This document shows, one piece after another, positions 36,673 through 45,942 of a DNA stretch of 64,000 nucleotides; positions within the stretch are counted from its first letter, which is position 1; each line of letters opens with the position of its first letter. A program made the translations under genes and the position numbers. Where the stretch lies: assembly GCA_030041225.1 (NCBI GenBank), contig JASHOG010000018.1:1-64000 (forward strand), written 5' to 3'. Under the pieces are notes generated by a model that made no database searches, was not told the origin of the DNA, and worked only from the letters and a program-made list of their open reading frames with translations. The DNA comes from Vulcanimicrobiota bacterium. GTDB lineage: Bacteria; Vulcanimicrobiota; Vulcanimicrobiia; Vulcanimicrobiales; Vulcanimicrobiaceae.

Positions 36673-36748
36673 TCCCTCGACTTCGTTCGCGGAGTTTACC
36701 CTGAGCGTGCGTAGCACAGTCGAAGGGCTCACTCCGCTCGGGATGACA
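36673..36748 (+). repeat. Dispersed palindromic repeat, copy A (complete)
   Basis: 76 nt from TCCCTCGACTTCG to CTCGGGATGACA. Nested inverted repeats are visible: CCCTCGACT with AGTCGAAGGG, and GCGGAGT (36689-36695) with ACTCCGC (36731-36737). The right 20 nt lie inside ltaE and encode, on the complement, its last residues L-S-S-R-A-E and the stop. Confidence 0.8.
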
Positions 36749-37778
36749 AAGCGAGGGAGCGTTCTAGGCACTGAGCGAAGGCGTCGACGTCTTTGGGTTG
36801 CGTCGCCCAGTGCGTCATCCAGCGTATCTCCGGCAGCGCCTCGTCGTAGGCGTAGAAGAAGTACTCGCGCTGAATGCGCGCGATCGCGTCGCGGTTCAGG
36901 GTCGCAAAGATGGCGTTGCAGCGAACGGGTCGCGTTACGCGGATACCTTCGATACTTCGGACGCGTTCGTGGAGCCGCTTCGTCATCGCATTCGCGTGTG
37001 AGGCGTAGCGAAGCCAGAGGTCATCGGTCAGCAGCGCTTCGAGCTGTACCGCAACGTACCGCATTTTCGAGGCGAGTTGCATTGCCTGTTTGCGCACGTA
37101 GGGCGCCGCAGCTCTCGAGAGAGACGGGTCGAAGAAACAAACGGCCTCGCCGAACATGAGGCCGTTCTTCGCGCCGCCGAAGCTGAGCACGTCGACGCCG
37201 AGATCGACGGTCAACGCGCGCGGCGTCGTACCGAGCGAGGCGGCAGCGTTCGCGATACGCGCACCGTCGACGTGCACGAGCAGGCCGCGCGCATGCGCGT
37301 AGGTGCAGAGCTCTGTGATCTCGTCGGGCTCGTAGACGTCGCCGTACTCCGTGGACTGCGAAATCGTAATGACGCGCGGCTGGGGATGGTGCTCTTCGGG
37401 CGAGACGAGTAGGTGCGGCTCGAGGAGCTCCGGCGTGAGCTTGCCGTCGGGCGTCTGCACCGGAATGACCTTCGCTCCGGCAAAGCGCTCGAGGGCGTTG
37501 CACTCGTCGACCTGAAGGTGCGCGTTTGCCGGGCAAAGGACCGCCTCCCACGGCTTCACGAGGCAACTAAGCGCGACGATATTTGCCGCGGTTCCCGTGA
37601 GCACGAAATAGACGTCGGTCTGAGCGCCGAAATGTTCGCGGAAGCGCTCGATTGCCGATGCCGTCCACGGATCGCGTCCGTACGCGACGGCGTCGCCGCC
37701 GTTTGCCCGCGCGATCGCTTCGAGAATCTCCGGTGCAACCGGTGCGGCGTTGTCGCTTGCGAAGCTGCGCTCGCTCAC
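36729..37778 (-). CDS. ltaE: Low-specificity L-threonine aldolase-like PLP enzyme
   Basis: Fold-type I PLP enzyme of 349 residues that cleaves threonine or related beta-hydroxy amino acids to glycine. It has FASDNAAPVAPEILEAI, TGTAANIVALSC, HVDGARIANAAASLG and the PLP lysine in SFGGAKNGLMFGEAV. The GTG at 37778 overlaps the upstream nuclease stop (GTGA). The C-terminal residues come from a dispersed repeat. The substrate preference is inferred from family only. Confidence 0.88.
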   Translation of the reverse strand: MSERSFASDNAAPVAPEILEAIARANGGDAVAYGRDPWTASAIERFREHFGAQTDVYFVLTGTAANIVALSCLVKPWEAVLCPANAHLQVDECNALERFAGAKVIPVQTPDGKLTPELLEPHLLVSPEEHHPQPRVITISQSTEYGDVYEPDEITELCTYAHARGLLVHVDGARIANAAASLGTTPRALTVDLGVDVLSFGGAKNGLMFGEAVCFFDPSLSRAAAPYVRKQAMQLASKMRYVAVQLEALLTDDLWLRYASHANAMTKRLHERVRSIEGIRVTRPVRCNAIFATLNRDAIARIQREYFFYAYDEALPEIRWMTHWATQPKDVDAFAQCLERSLALSSRAE

Positions 37779-39130
37779 AGCTGCACGGTGACGCCACGCT
37801 TGGCCGGCTCGGCGGACCATCCGAACTGAGATTTTACAAAGGACGCGAGAGCCGCTGCGGAATTCGGTTCGCCGTGCACCGCGTACAGGTGCGGCTTTGC
37901 CGTGCACGTCGAGAACCAGCGCGCGAAGTCGTTGCGGTCGGCGTGACCGCTGAAGCCGGAGAGGTTGACGATCTTCGCGCGCACGGGTAGCGTGTCGCCG
38001 AAGAGGCGCACCGTCTTCGCCCCATGGGTCAGGATGTAGCTGAGCGTGCCGCACGTCTCGTAGCCGACGAAAATGATCGTCGATTTTTCGTCGGCGAGAT
38101 GATTGTGTATGTGATGAAGCACGCGTCCGCCGGTCGCCATGCCGCTCGCGGAGATGATGAGATGCGCGCCTTTGAGCCGGTTGAGCGCCTTCGACTCATC
38201 CGTGGTGACCGCGAGCGAGAAATCGTTGACGCCGAAGGGCGTTGCGGCACCGTCGTTCGGTATAGGCTTGTGTGCCTCGGGAAACTTCTTGAAGACGTCG
38301 TCAACCTTCTCCGCCATTGGGCTGTCGAGATGCACGGGGAGGGATTTCAAACGCGGCTCATCGCGTTGAATCGCGGCGACCGCGAGCAACATATCCTGCG
38401 TGCGCTCGACGGCAAATGCAGGCATGACCATGACGCCGCCGCGTTCGACGCCGTCGAGGAGAGCCGCCTTTAAGGAGGCGAGCGCATCGGGTGGGTGCAC
38501 CGTGTCGCCGTACGTCGATTCGCAGACGATCGCGTCGGCTGTGCCGATTGGATCGGGATCGTAGAGCAGCGCGCGACCGTATCGTCCGAGATCCCCGGAA
38601 AAAATGACTCGTTTCCCCTCGAGCTCGAGAGCCGCGAAGGCCGACCCGAGGACGTGCGCGGCGTTATGATAGGTCGTGCGCACACCCGGGATCACCTCGA
38701 AGTTCGTGCCGAGTGAAACGGGGCGAACTAAGCGCAGCGTTCGCTGTACGTCGCCTTCGTTGTAGTACGACGGCGGTGCCGTGCGTTCGTGCTCGAGGCC
38801 GCGTCGCGCCATCTCCTCTTGAAGTTGCGCTGCGTCCTCGAGCACGATCTGCATGAGCGCTTGCGTCGGCGGTGTGCAGTAGATCGCTCCGGAGAACCCG
38901 TCACGCACGAGTTTCGGCAGGTAGCCGATATGATCGAGATGACCGTGCGTTACGACGACGGCTTCGATGTCGTCGGCTTCAACGGGAAGTGGTGCGTCGT
39001 TGAGTGCCGTGACCGCGCGTTCTCCTTGAAAGAGACCGCAGTCGACGAAGAGATAATGGCCTCCGACCGTGAGCAGATGCTTGCTGCCCGTGACGGTCCC
39101 GGCCGCGCCGACGAAAGTAAGCTCAGCCAC
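37775..39130 (-). CDS. MBL-fold RNA-metabolising nuclease with beta-CASP domain
   Basis: 451-residue CPSF-like metallo-beta-lactamase. Zinc ligands are in VTHGHLDHIGYLP, NAAHVLGSAF and SGDLGRYGR. The beta-CASP part has ESTYGDTVHP, VMVMPAFAVERTQDML, SASGMATGGRVLHHI and the C-terminal NLSGFSGHADRNDF. Such bacterial proteins act as RNases or exonucleases. It overlaps the LOG-like gene upstream by 8 nt and ltaE downstream by 4 nt. Confidence 0.92.
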   Translation of the reverse strand: MAELTFVGAAGTVTGSKHLLTVGGHYLFVDCGLFQGERAVTALNDAPLPVEADDIEAVVVTHGHLDHIGYLPKLVRDGFSGAIYCTPPTQALMQIVLEDAAQLQEEMARRGLEHERTAPPSYYNEGDVQRTLRLVRPVSLGTNFEVIPGVRTTYHNAAHVLGSAFAALELEGKRVIFSGDLGRYGRALLYDPDPIGTADAIVCESTYGDTVHPPDALASLKAALLDGVERGGVMVMPAFAVERTQDMLLAVAAIQRDEPRLKSLPVHLDSPMAEKVDDVFKKFPEAHKPIPNDGAATPFGVNDFSLAVTTDESKALNRLKGAHLIISASGMATGGRVLHHIHNHLADEKSTIIFVGYETCGTLSYILTHGAKTVRLFGDTLPVRAKIVNLSGFSGHADRNDFARWFSTCTAKPHLYAVHGEPNSAAALASFVKSQFGWSAEPAKRGVTVQL

Positions 39131-39707
39131 GCGAGGCGTTCACCGCATTGAGGGCGATGGAGCTCGGCATCGCGTTGCGCAGGTACACCTCGAGACACCG
39201 ATCGAGCAGCGCAACCGGATCCTTGTCCTCGAGGATTACCGCGCCGGTCTCTTTCTGCACGAGGGCGCGCACCTCGTCAACGTGATCGGCGATGCCGCCG
39301 GAATCGCGCAGGACGCCGATGAGCTTGCCTTCGTCATAGGCGATGCAGAACTCGCCGAGCGTGCCGCTACGGCCACCGACGAAAAGAACGAAATCGGAGC
39401 TGTGGATGTTGTGCGTCTCACGCCCCATCAATCCCGATCCCGTAAAGACCATCGTCGTATACGGCTGAATGGGAGAGTCGTACACGGTGACATGCTCCTC
39501 GCGCGTGAGCGCGGGCGAGACGCCGAGGCTCGCGCCGCCGGCTTCATGTGCGCCGAGTACCGCCGCATGCGGCAAGCCTGGACAGGCGCCCGTGACGATC
39601 GTGCAATCGCGCTCCGCGATGCGACGTCCCAGGCGGTGCGCGAGGTCAAGCTGCTCCTCCGATATAGCGCCGCCGGAGGAGCCCATGACGCCGATCTGTA
39701 TCTTCAT
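39123..39707 (-). CDS. LOG/TIGR00725-family Rossmann protein
   Basis: 194 residues. IQIGVMGSSGGAI at the N terminus, VTGACPGLPHAAVLGAHEAG, VFTGSGLMGRETHNIHSSDF and FVGGRSGTLGEFCIAYDEGK follow the nucleotide-binding LOG pattern (lysine-decarboxylase-like; some members are cytokinin-riboside phosphoribohydrolases). The canonical PGGxGTxxE appears as VGGRSGTLGE. The physiological substrate is unknown. First gene of a three-gene minus-strand operon, divergent from the ETF-QO gene. Confidence 0.87.
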   Translation of the reverse strand: MKIQIGVMGSSGGAISEEQLDLAHRLGRRIAERDCTIVTGACPGLPHAAVLGAHEAGGASLGVSPALTREEHVTVYDSPIQPYTTMVFTGSGLMGRETHNIHSSDFVLFVGGRSGTLGEFCIAYDEGKLIGVLRDSGGIADHVDEVRALVQKETGAVILEDKDPVALLDRCLEVYLRNAMPSSIALNAVNASRG

Positions 39708-39758
39708 GCAAGCGGGGATACGGCAGTAACACGCAGCCTCCCCGCGAAGTCGCTCGCT

Positions 39759-41411
39759 GTGCCAGAACGTGAGCGTCTCGAAGTCGATGTGCTTTTTGTC
39801 GGTGCGGGCCCGGCGAGCCTCGTGGGAGCGATCGTGCTCGCGGAGAGAGCAAAAGCCGCGCATCGCTCGCTCGAGATTCTCGTCATCGAGAAGGCAGCGG
39901 AGGTATGGAGTCACGCGATCTCCGGCGCCGTCTTGGACCCACGCAGCTTCGACGAGCTTGATCCGCAATGGCGCGAGCATGGCGTTCCCGTCGAATCGCC
40001 GGTGACGCGGGACGAGCTGTGGTACCTAACGCCCTCGAAGAAGTTCAAGGCGCCGTTGACGCCGCCGCCGCTCAACAATCACGGGAAATATGTGGCGTCG
40101 CTTCAAAAACTTGTGCGGTGGCTCGCGGAGCGCGCCGAAACGGCAGGCGCGCAAGTCTTCCCCGCCTTTCCGGGTCAAGAGTTGCTTTGGGAGGGAGAGC
40201 GCGTCGTCGGCGTGCGCACCGGCGACAAGGGCGTAGATCGCGACGGGAAACCAAAGGCGAACTACGAACCCGGCGCCGATCTCATCGCGAAGATCGTCAT
40301 TCTCGGCGAGGGGCCGCTCGGGACGTTGACCAAACAGGCTCGCAAACGGCTCGACCTCGACGCGGGGAAAGAGCCCGCCGTCTATGCGCTCGGCGTTAAG
40401 GAGCTCTGGCAGTGTGCGGCAGGTTCAGTGCAAGCGGGAAGCGTCATTCACACGCTCGGTTATCCGTTGCCGTCGCAAACTTTCGGCGGCGCCTTCATCT
40501 ACGGTATGGCAAACGACGTGCTCGATATCGGCATGGTCACGGGACTCGACGCTCGCGACCCGACGAGCGATCCGCACAACGAGCTACAACGCTTGAAGCA
40601 ACACCCGGCGATCGCTGCGATGCTGAAGGAGGCGAAGCTGCTGCGCTACGGCGCGAAGGCCATTCCGGAGGGAGGGCTCTTCGCGATGCCCCGCCTCTAT
40701 GGCGACGGCTTGATGATCGCCGGCGACTCGGGCGGCTTCTTGAACGGCATGCGGTTGAAGGGAATTCATTTGGCTATGAAGTCGGGGATGCTCGCGGCAG
40801 AAACCGCATGGGAGGCGCTGGAGAGCAACCGTTACGACAGGACGGTGCTCTCGGGGTACGAGCGGCGCTTCAAGGAGTCGTGGGCTTTCCGCGAGCTGCG
40901 TGTCGCGCGCAACTTCCACCAGGGTTTCGAGCGCGGCCTCTTCTGCGGGGTCGTCAACGCAGGGCTCGCGACGGTTACCGGCGGGCGCGGATTCGGCGTT
41001 GCCGAGCGGCTGCATGCGAAACCCGGATACGAAGTGATGGAGAAGCGCGGCTATCGTCCGCAGGAATCGGCGCGAGCGAGGATCGATAACGTTCTCACGT
41101 TCGACAAGCTCACCGACGTCTACAACTCCGGCACGATGCACGACGAGAACCAGCCCTGCCACCTGCACGTCGAAACGCAGGTCTGCCACGATCGTTGCAC
41201 GAGCGAGTATGGGAATCCGTGCCGCTACTTCTGCCCTGCCGCCGTCTACGAACCGCTTTTTGAGAAACGCAACGGGACGGTCGAAGGACGCCTGCAGATC
41301 AACTTCACCAACTGCGTGCATTGCAAGACGTGCGACATCGCCGATCCGTACCAAGTGATCACCTGGGTGCCTCCGGAGGGCGGGGGTGGACCGGTGTATA
41401 CGGGGATGTAA
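39759..41411 (+). CDS. Electron-transfer flavoprotein:ubiquinone oxidoreductase
   Basis: Membrane-associated FAD and [4Fe-4S] enzyme passing electrons from ETF to the quinone pool, 550 residues. FAD motif VDVLFVGAGPASLVGAIVL; quinone region AGDSGGFLNGMRLKGIHLAMKSG; C-terminal ferredoxin-like part with YFCPAAVYE and CVHCKTCDIADP, then WVPPEGGGGPVYTGM. The GTG at 39759 gives the standard N terminus; the frame open upstream is antisense to the LOG-like gene. EtfAB are not in the window. Confidence 0.94.
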   Translation: MPERERLEVDVLFVGAGPASLVGAIVLAERAKAAHRSLEILVIEKAAEVWSHAISGAVLDPRSFDELDPQWREHGVPVESPVTRDELWYLTPSKKFKAPLTPPPLNNHGKYVASLQKLVRWLAERAETAGAQVFPAFPGQELLWEGERVVGVRTGDKGVDRDGKPKANYEPGADLIAKIVILGEGPLGTLTKQARKRLDLDAGKEPAVYALGVKELWQCAAGSVQAGSVIHTLGYPLPSQTFGGAFIYGMANDVLDIGMVTGLDARDPTSDPHNELQRLKQHPAIAAMLKEAKLLRYGAKAIPEGGLFAMPRLYGDGLMIAGDSGGFLNGMRLKGIHLAMKSGMLAAETAWEALESNRYDRTVLSGYERRFKESWAFRELRVARNFHQGFERGLFCGVVNAGLATVTGGRGFGVAERLHAKPGYEVMEKRGYRPQESARARIDNVLTFDKLTDVYNSGTMHDENQPCHLHVETQVCHDRCTSEYGNPCRYFCPAAVYEPLFEKRNGTVEGRLQINFTNCVHCKTCDIADPYQVITWVPPEGGGGPVYTGM

Positions 41412-41412
41412 C

Positions 41413-41613
41413 GTGACCGCGACCATCAACGGGGAAGCGCGCGAGTTGCGCGACGACATCACGGTCGCCGAACTGCTCGACTTGCTCGGCAAGACGCCGG
41501 TGGGCATCGCGGTTGCCTGCAACGAGCGCGTCGTCCGCCGCTCGAAGTACGGCGAGCACCGCATTGCGCCAGGCGACCGCGTCGAGATCATCCAAGCAGT
41601 CGCGGGGGGATGA
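41413..41613 (+). CDS. thiS: Sulfur carrier protein ThiS
   Basis: 66-residue ubiquitin-like protein ([20 protein letters not shown] at the start) ending in AVAGG. The diglycine terminus is adenylated and converted to a thiocarboxylate that donates sulfur to the thiazole ring of thiamine. GTG start one base after the ETF-QO stop; its TGA overlaps thiG (ATGA). Confidence 0.93.
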   Translation: MTATINGEARELRDDITVAELLDLLGKTPVGIAVACNERVVRRSKYGEHRIAPGDRVEIIQAVAGG

Positions 41614-42410
41614 TCATGACTGATACGAAACTGAAAATTGGACGGCGCGAGTTCACGTCGCGACTCATCGTCGGGACGGGCAAGTACCCGTCGCTCGAGG
41701 TCATGCAAGCCGCGCACACGGCGAGCGGAGCGCAGATCGTCACCGTCGCCATTCGTCGCATCAACCTCGACGACGCCAGCGGCAAGACACTCCTCGATTA
41801 CATCGATCGATCGCGTTACACGATCCTGCCGAACACGGCGGGCTGCTATAACGCAAAAGAAGCCGTACTCACCGCGCAGCTCGCGCGCGAGCTGCTTGAC
41901 ACCGAGTTCGTGAAGCTCGAAGTAATCGGCGACGCGCAAACGTTGCATCCCGATCCCCGCGCCACGCTCGAGGCGGCGGAACGGCTCGTCGCCGACGGCT
42001 TCACCGTTCTTCCTTACATCGGCGACGACCCGATCGTCTGCCGTCAGCTCGAGGAGATCGGCTGCGCCGCCGTAATGCCGCTTGCAGCGCCGATCGGTAG
42101 CGGGCTTGGCGTCTGCAATCCTTATTCGATTCGGATCATCAAAGAGCGTGCGGGCGTTCCAGTGATCGTCGATGCGGGCGTCGGCACGGCATCCGACGCG
42201 GCGATCGCTATGGAGCTGGGTGTCGACGCGGTGCTCATGAACACGGGCATCGCCCGCGCGCGTGATCCGGTCTTGATGGCCGAGGCGATGCGCGCCGCGG
42301 TCGAGGCGGGACGCATGGCCTACCTCGCCGGGCGCATGGAGAAACGGCTCTACGCAAGCGCGTCGAGCCCAATGGAGAGCCTGATCGCCGCCGAAAAAGC
42401 GGGCCGATGA
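41610..42410 (+). CDS. thiG: Thiazole synthase
   Basis: TIM-barrel enzyme of 266 residues that forms the thiamine thiazole phosphate. It has [31 protein letters not shown], the Schiff-base lysine in [27 protein letters not shown] and [21 protein letters not shown] at 41610 or 41616. Flanked by thiS and a rhodanese in a tight operon. Confidence 0.95.
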   Translation: MIMTDTKLKIGRREFTSRLIVGTGKYPSLEVMQAAHTASGAQIVTVAIRRINLDDASGKTLLDYIDRSRYTILPNTAGCYNAKEAVLTAQLARELLDTEFVKLEVIGDAQTLHPDPRATLEAAERLVADGFTVLPYIGDDPIVCRQLEEIGCAAVMPLAAPIGSGLGVCNPYSIRIIKERAGVPVIVDAGVGTASDAAIAMELGVDAVLMNTGIARARDPVLMAEAMRAAVEAGRMAYLAGRMEKRLYASASSPMESLIAAEKAGR

Positions 42411-42751
42411 AGAAGATCACGGTTGAAGAGCTCGAGCAGTGGCGCAAGAGCGGAAAGGAGTTCGTGCTGCTCGACGTTCGCGGTCCGCAGGAGCTCGCCG
42501 TCGCCTCGTTGCCTGAAGCGGTAAACCTTCCGATCTATCATCTCGCCGCGCGTCTCGGCGAGCTCGACCGCGAGGCCGAGATCGTCTTGCTCTGTCACAT
42601 GGGAGGAAGAGCGGAAGTCGCGGCGCGTTTCTTGATGAGGAACGGCTTCACGAACGTCTATCCCGTCGAGGGAGGTATCGATGCTTACGCCGAGCGCATC
42701 GACCCGACGATCGCGCGCTACGACTGGATCAACACGCTGACGGCACCCTGA
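42407..42751 (+). CDS. Single-domain rhodanese-like sulfurtransferase
   Basis: 114 residues. The active-site loop CHMGGR with C63 follows EIVLL, and [11 protein letters not shown] is the usual N-terminal rhodanese motif. The ATGA overlap with thiG suggests it supplies persulfide sulfur for ThiS (inference). Its end overlaps the convergent methyltransferase gene by 23 nt. Confidence 0.9.
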   Translation: MKKITVEELEQWRKSGKEFVLLDVRGPQELAVASLPEAVNLPIYHLAARLGELDREAEIVLLCHMGGRAEVAARFLMRNGFTNVYPVEGGIDAYAERIDPTIARYDWINTLTAP

Positions 42752-43301
42752 CCGCGCGCAGCAGCCAGTGGACCGCCCCGCGTAGGGGCGTATGCGGGTG
42801 CGCCCACGTGCCCGCGATGCGGTCTGCGTCGCGCTCCTCGAGCGACTCGATCGTGAAGTTGGGCGCGACGATCGCGCGCAAACTCGGTTCATCGAAGTAA
42901 ACGTGCGGCACACCGCGCTCGTCGCCGTCGCTCGGCGCGAATGTTGCATCCGCGAGGCGCTCTCCCTTTCCATAGCGTGCATCGCGCACGGAGGCAAAGG
43001 TCGCATAGAGCAGGCCCTCTTCGCGTAGCGCCCGCGCGACGGCATCGAGCCGCTCGGCGACGCTTTGCGGTGTGCCGTGCAGCAGTGCGTGCGTTGTCAG
43101 CACAGCGTCAAAGCTGCCGGCCGGCCCATCGAGCGCGCTGCGATCGGAAGCATCCTCGTCGGAGATCGCAATGACCTCGAAGCCTGCCTCCACGAGGGCC
43201 TGCGTGTTGCGCCCGCGGCCGCTGCCGAAGTCGACGACACGCGCGTGGTCTTTTTCGTGAAGGCGGTCGATGAGCTCGAGCGCAAGCGGATGTGCCGGCA
43301 T
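42729..43301 (-). CDS. Class I SAM-dependent methyltransferase
   Basis: 190 residues with the SAM motif RVVDFGSGRGRNTQAL, a weak acidic second motif and FDAVLTTHALLHGTP, LREEGLLYATFASV. The substrate is unknown. Two ATG starts are possible: 43301, just before the conserved PAHPLALELI, and 43343, which would share two bases with the start codon of the divergent bcp gene. Confidence 0.82.
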   Translation of the reverse strand: MPAHPLALELIDRLHEKDHARVVDFGSGRGRNTQALVEAGFEVIAISDEDASDRSALDGPAGSFDAVLTTHALLHGTPQSVAERLDAVARALREEGLLYATFASVRDARYGKGERLADATFAPSDGDERGVPHVYFDEPSLRAIVAPNFTIESLEERDADRIAGTWAHPHTPLRGAVHWLLRAVRVPSAC

Positions 43302-43341
43302 CGAAGGTTTCTCGGCGACACCGTCGCAAAAAGCCTCCACC

Positions 43342-43866
43342 ATGCTCAGCACCGGCGACAAGCTCCCGAACGTCACCGTTGAGGACGACACCGGCAAACG
43401 CGTCAAGACGTCCGATCTCCTCGACGGCATGCTCATCCTCTACTTCTATCCCAAGGACGACACGCCGGGCTGCACCAACGAGGCATCGCAGTTCCGCGAC
43501 CTCCTCCCTCGCTTCAAGCGCCGGAAGGTGCGGATCGCCGGCGTGAGCCGTGACTCCGTTGCATCGCACCAAAAGTTCAAGAAAAAGTACGGATTGACGT
43601 TTCCGCTGCTCTCGGACGTCGACTCGAAGCTCTGCGACGCCTTCGGCGTCATCGTCGAGAAGAGCAACTACGGGAAGACGTATCTCGGCATCCAGCGCTC
43701 GACGTTCCTCATCGACGAGAAGGGAAAGATCGTGCACGTGTGGCCGAACGTGAAGGCCGACGGCCACGCGCAGGAAGTTTTGGACTACCTTAGTTCTCCG
43801 CCTGGCCCTTTCCGCGCGGGAGCGAAAACTGAATCAGCGCGCGCACCGGCGCGAGGCCGCGGCTAA
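43342..43866 (+). CDS. bcp: Peroxiredoxin, BCP/PrxQ family (one-Cys form)
   Basis: Thiol peroxidase of 174 residues. GDKLPNVTVEDDTG, YFYPKDDTPGCTNEA with peroxidatic C44, and LLSDVDSKLCDAFGV are typical. The resolving Cys that PrxQ proteins often carry five residues later is Ser here. A C-terminal extension of about 20 residues runs 77 nt over the end of the convergent pyrE gene. Confidence 0.93.
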   Translation: MLSTGDKLPNVTVEDDTGKRVKTSDLLDGMLILYFYPKDDTPGCTNEASQFRDLLPRFKRRKVRIAGVSRDSVASHQKFKKKYGLTFPLLSDVDSKLCDAFGVIVEKSNYGKTYLGIQRSTFLIDEKGKIVHVWPNVKADGHAQEVLDYLSSPPGPFRAGAKTESARAPARGRG

Positions 43867-44350
43867 TGACGGCACACGGAGTCACGCTCATCCCGAGTCC
43901 TTCAAGGCGCTCCTTCGCCGCGAGCAACTCACCGGCGTTGCTAACGATATCCTCGACGAGCAGAACGTGCGCGCCGCGCTCGTACGGTCCCTCGACATAC
44001 TCGTTCGGAAAGGCGCCGTAACCCTTGGGCTTCTTCCGAATGACGATCATCGGGATACCCGAGAGCTGCGAGACTGCCGTTGCGATGATCGCGCCGCCGA
44101 GCTCGGTGCCGCCGATCAAATCGGGATTGGTCTCGGCGACGAGCGGTGTGAAGAGACGCGCGATGCGTCGCAGAATGTGGGGATCGCTGAAGAGCTGGAA
44201 CTTGTCGATGTAGTAGTCGCTGCGCGCGCCGCCGGCGAGCACGTAATCGCCCCGCGTTAGCGCGCGCTCCATGATAATCTTGCGCAGCCAGACGAGCTCG
44301 GGAAGTGGCCCGACGGGCTGATCGGGTGACCCTAGATGCTCCATTGCCAT
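43790..44350 (-). CDS. pyrE: Orotate phosphoribosyltransferase
   Basis: Pyrimidine biosynthesis enzyme joining orotate to PRPP, 186 residues. The PRPP-binding motif is VLLVEDIVSNAGELL. YVLAGGARSDYYIDKF, GGTELGGAIIATAVSQ and VIRKKPKGYG are typical of PyrE. Last gene of the minus-strand run that begins with the sigma factor; its start overlaps the SBP gene by 19 nt. Confidence 0.92.
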   Translation of the reverse strand: MAMEHLGSPDQPVGPLPELVWLRKIIMERALTRGDYVLAGGARSDYYIDKFQLFSDPHILRRIARLFTPLVAETNPDLIGGTELGGAIIATAVSQLSGIPMIVIRKKPKGYGAFPNEYVEGPYERGAHVLLVEDIVSNAGELLAAKERLEGLGMSVTPCAVISRGLAPVRALIQFSLPRGKGQAEN

Positions 44351-45942
44351 GCGTTCCAGGCCTCCTGGACCGGGTTGGGGTCGAAGCCTTTGAAGTCGTC
44401 GCTGATCGGCTGCATTTGGCGCCGCCAGTAGAAATAGACGTTCGGCACGTCGTCGTGCAGCAACTGCTGCGTCAGGGCGTACGCCTTCTTGCGCGTTGCG
44501 CGGTCGTAGTGTGTCAGTGCAACCTCCTGCGCCGCGTCCATCGCCGGGCTACAATACCGATCGTAGTTGTAGCCTCCCGGGGGGAAGTTCTTGCAGGCAA
44601 ACTGGGAGCTGTCGTCGGGGTCGATGCCGGCGTACCAACCTGTGGGGCTCAAGTCGTAGTTGCCTGACTGCAAAATGCCGCCTTCGCCGGCGGGCGCGAA
44701 GAGTACGTCCCCTGGGACGTACTTCACCTGCATCTCGATGCCGGCTTGGCGGAGCTGCCCTTGGAGGATTACCGCCTCGCGGCGGCGCGTAACGTTCGAG
44801 CTATTCGTGACGCCCACGAGGATGAGCGGCTGACCATCCTTACGCATGATCCCGTCGGGGCCCGGCGACCATCCCGCCGCTTCGAGCAGTGCACGTGCTC
44901 GTGCGACGTCGTGCGGATATGAGTGCACGTTCGGGTTGAAGGCCCACATCCAATCGGGAATGTCCTCGGTGGCTTCCTTCTCCTGTCCGTACGTCAGTGT
45001 CTCGACGATCTGATGCTTGTCGATTGCGTACGCAATCGCCTCGCGTACGCGCACGTCTTTGAGAAACGGGCGAGCGCAGTTGAGGTAGAGATTCTCGTAG
45101 CCGTTGACGTTCACCCACACGATGTGCGTTCCGGGAATGCTCTTGACGACGGGGTACGTCTCGATTGAGGCTTGGTAGATCCAGTCGATCTCGTGCGTGC
45201 GCAACAGGTTCACCGAGGTGTTCTCGTCGGGAATGATGTGTAACTCGATGCGCCGTAAGCCGGGCTTTCCCATGAAGAAGGCGTCGTTTGCAATGAGCGT
45301 GATGTGGTCGCCGCGCGACCACTCGGCAAATCGGAACGGCCCGTCACTGACGGTGGGCTCACCGTTGAACGGAATTTGATTGATGTTCGGGTACCGCGCA
45401 AGCACGTGAGCCGGCGCAACGGGATATGGCTGGTCGCTCTCGGCGAAGAAGGTGTCGACGAAGGGCGAGAATCGCTCCTTGAGGTGAACGACGACCGTGT
45501 ACGGATTGGGGGTGTCGATCGAACGCACTTCGTCGTACCCGTGCCGCGAGACCACGTTGTTGTTCGGGTTCATGATCGCTTGCCACGACCACTTGACATC
45601 CCTGCTCGTCACCGGAACGCCGTCGGTCCATGTAGCATCGCGACGTAAGTGGTACGTGATCGTGAGTCCGTCTTTGCTGATGCCGCCGTTTTCGAACGAG
45701 GGAACGGCGGTCGCAAGCATCGGCACGGGATTCCCGCGATCATCGGCCGAGAGAAGCGGCTCGAAGAGCAGCCGCGCGACGAGAACGTCGATCGTGTTCG
45801 AGTTCAAGAGCGGGTTGAGGTTCTTGAGATCGGCTTGAATGCCGATGCGCAACACCCCTGGCTGTGTACCGTGTATCTCGCCTGACTTTGTGCAGCCCAC
45901 GAGCAACGCCGCGAAAGCGGCGAGCGCGAGCGCGGCTCTCAT
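44332..45942 (-). CDS. Peptide/opine-type ABC transporter substrate-binding lipoprotein (SBP_bac_5)
   Basis: 536 residues. The signal peptide has lipobox LLVGC, so it is a lipoprotein. Family 5 features: LKNLNPLLNSNTIDVLVARL, LTITYHLRRDATWTDGVPVT, SDGPFRFAEWSRGDHI and RVREAIAYAIDKHQIVETL. No permease or ATPase genes are adjacent, so it works with a distant transporter or as a binding protein alone. ATGA overlap with the EF-G-like gene. Confidence 0.92.
   Translation of the reverse strand: MRAALALAAFAALLVGCTKSGEIHGTQPGVLRIGIQADLKNLNPLLNSNTIDVLVARLLFEPLLSADDRGNPVPMLATAVPSFENGGISKDGLTITYHLRRDATWTDGVPVTSRDVKWSWQAIMNPNNNVVSRHGYDEVRSIDTPNPYTVVVHLKERFSPFVDTFFAESDQPYPVAPAHVLARYPNINQIPFNGEPTVSDGPFRFAEWSRGDHITLIANDAFFMGKPGLRRIELHIIPDENTSVNLLRTHEIDWIYQASIETYPVVKSIPGTHIVWVNVNGYENLYLNCARPFLKDVRVREAIAYAIDKHQIVETLTYGQEKEATEDIPDWMWAFNPNVHSYPHDVARARALLEAAGWSPGPDGIMRKDGQPLILVGVTNSSNVTRRREAVILQGQLRQAGIEMQVKYVPGDVLFAPAGEGGILQSGNYDLSPTGWYAGIDPDDSSQFACKNFPPGGYNYDRYCSPAMDAAQEVALTHYDRATRKKAYALTQQLLHDDVPNVYFYWRRQMQPISDDFKGFDPNPVQEAWNAWQWSI

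Noticed and set aside
39069-39758. N-terminal extension of the ETF-QO frame
   Set aside because: It is antisense to the LOG-like gene; the conserved domain begins just after GTG 39759.
41386-41412. Longer ThiS start
   Set aside because: It overlaps the ETF-QO C terminus out of frame; GTG 41413 gives the standard 66-residue ThiS.
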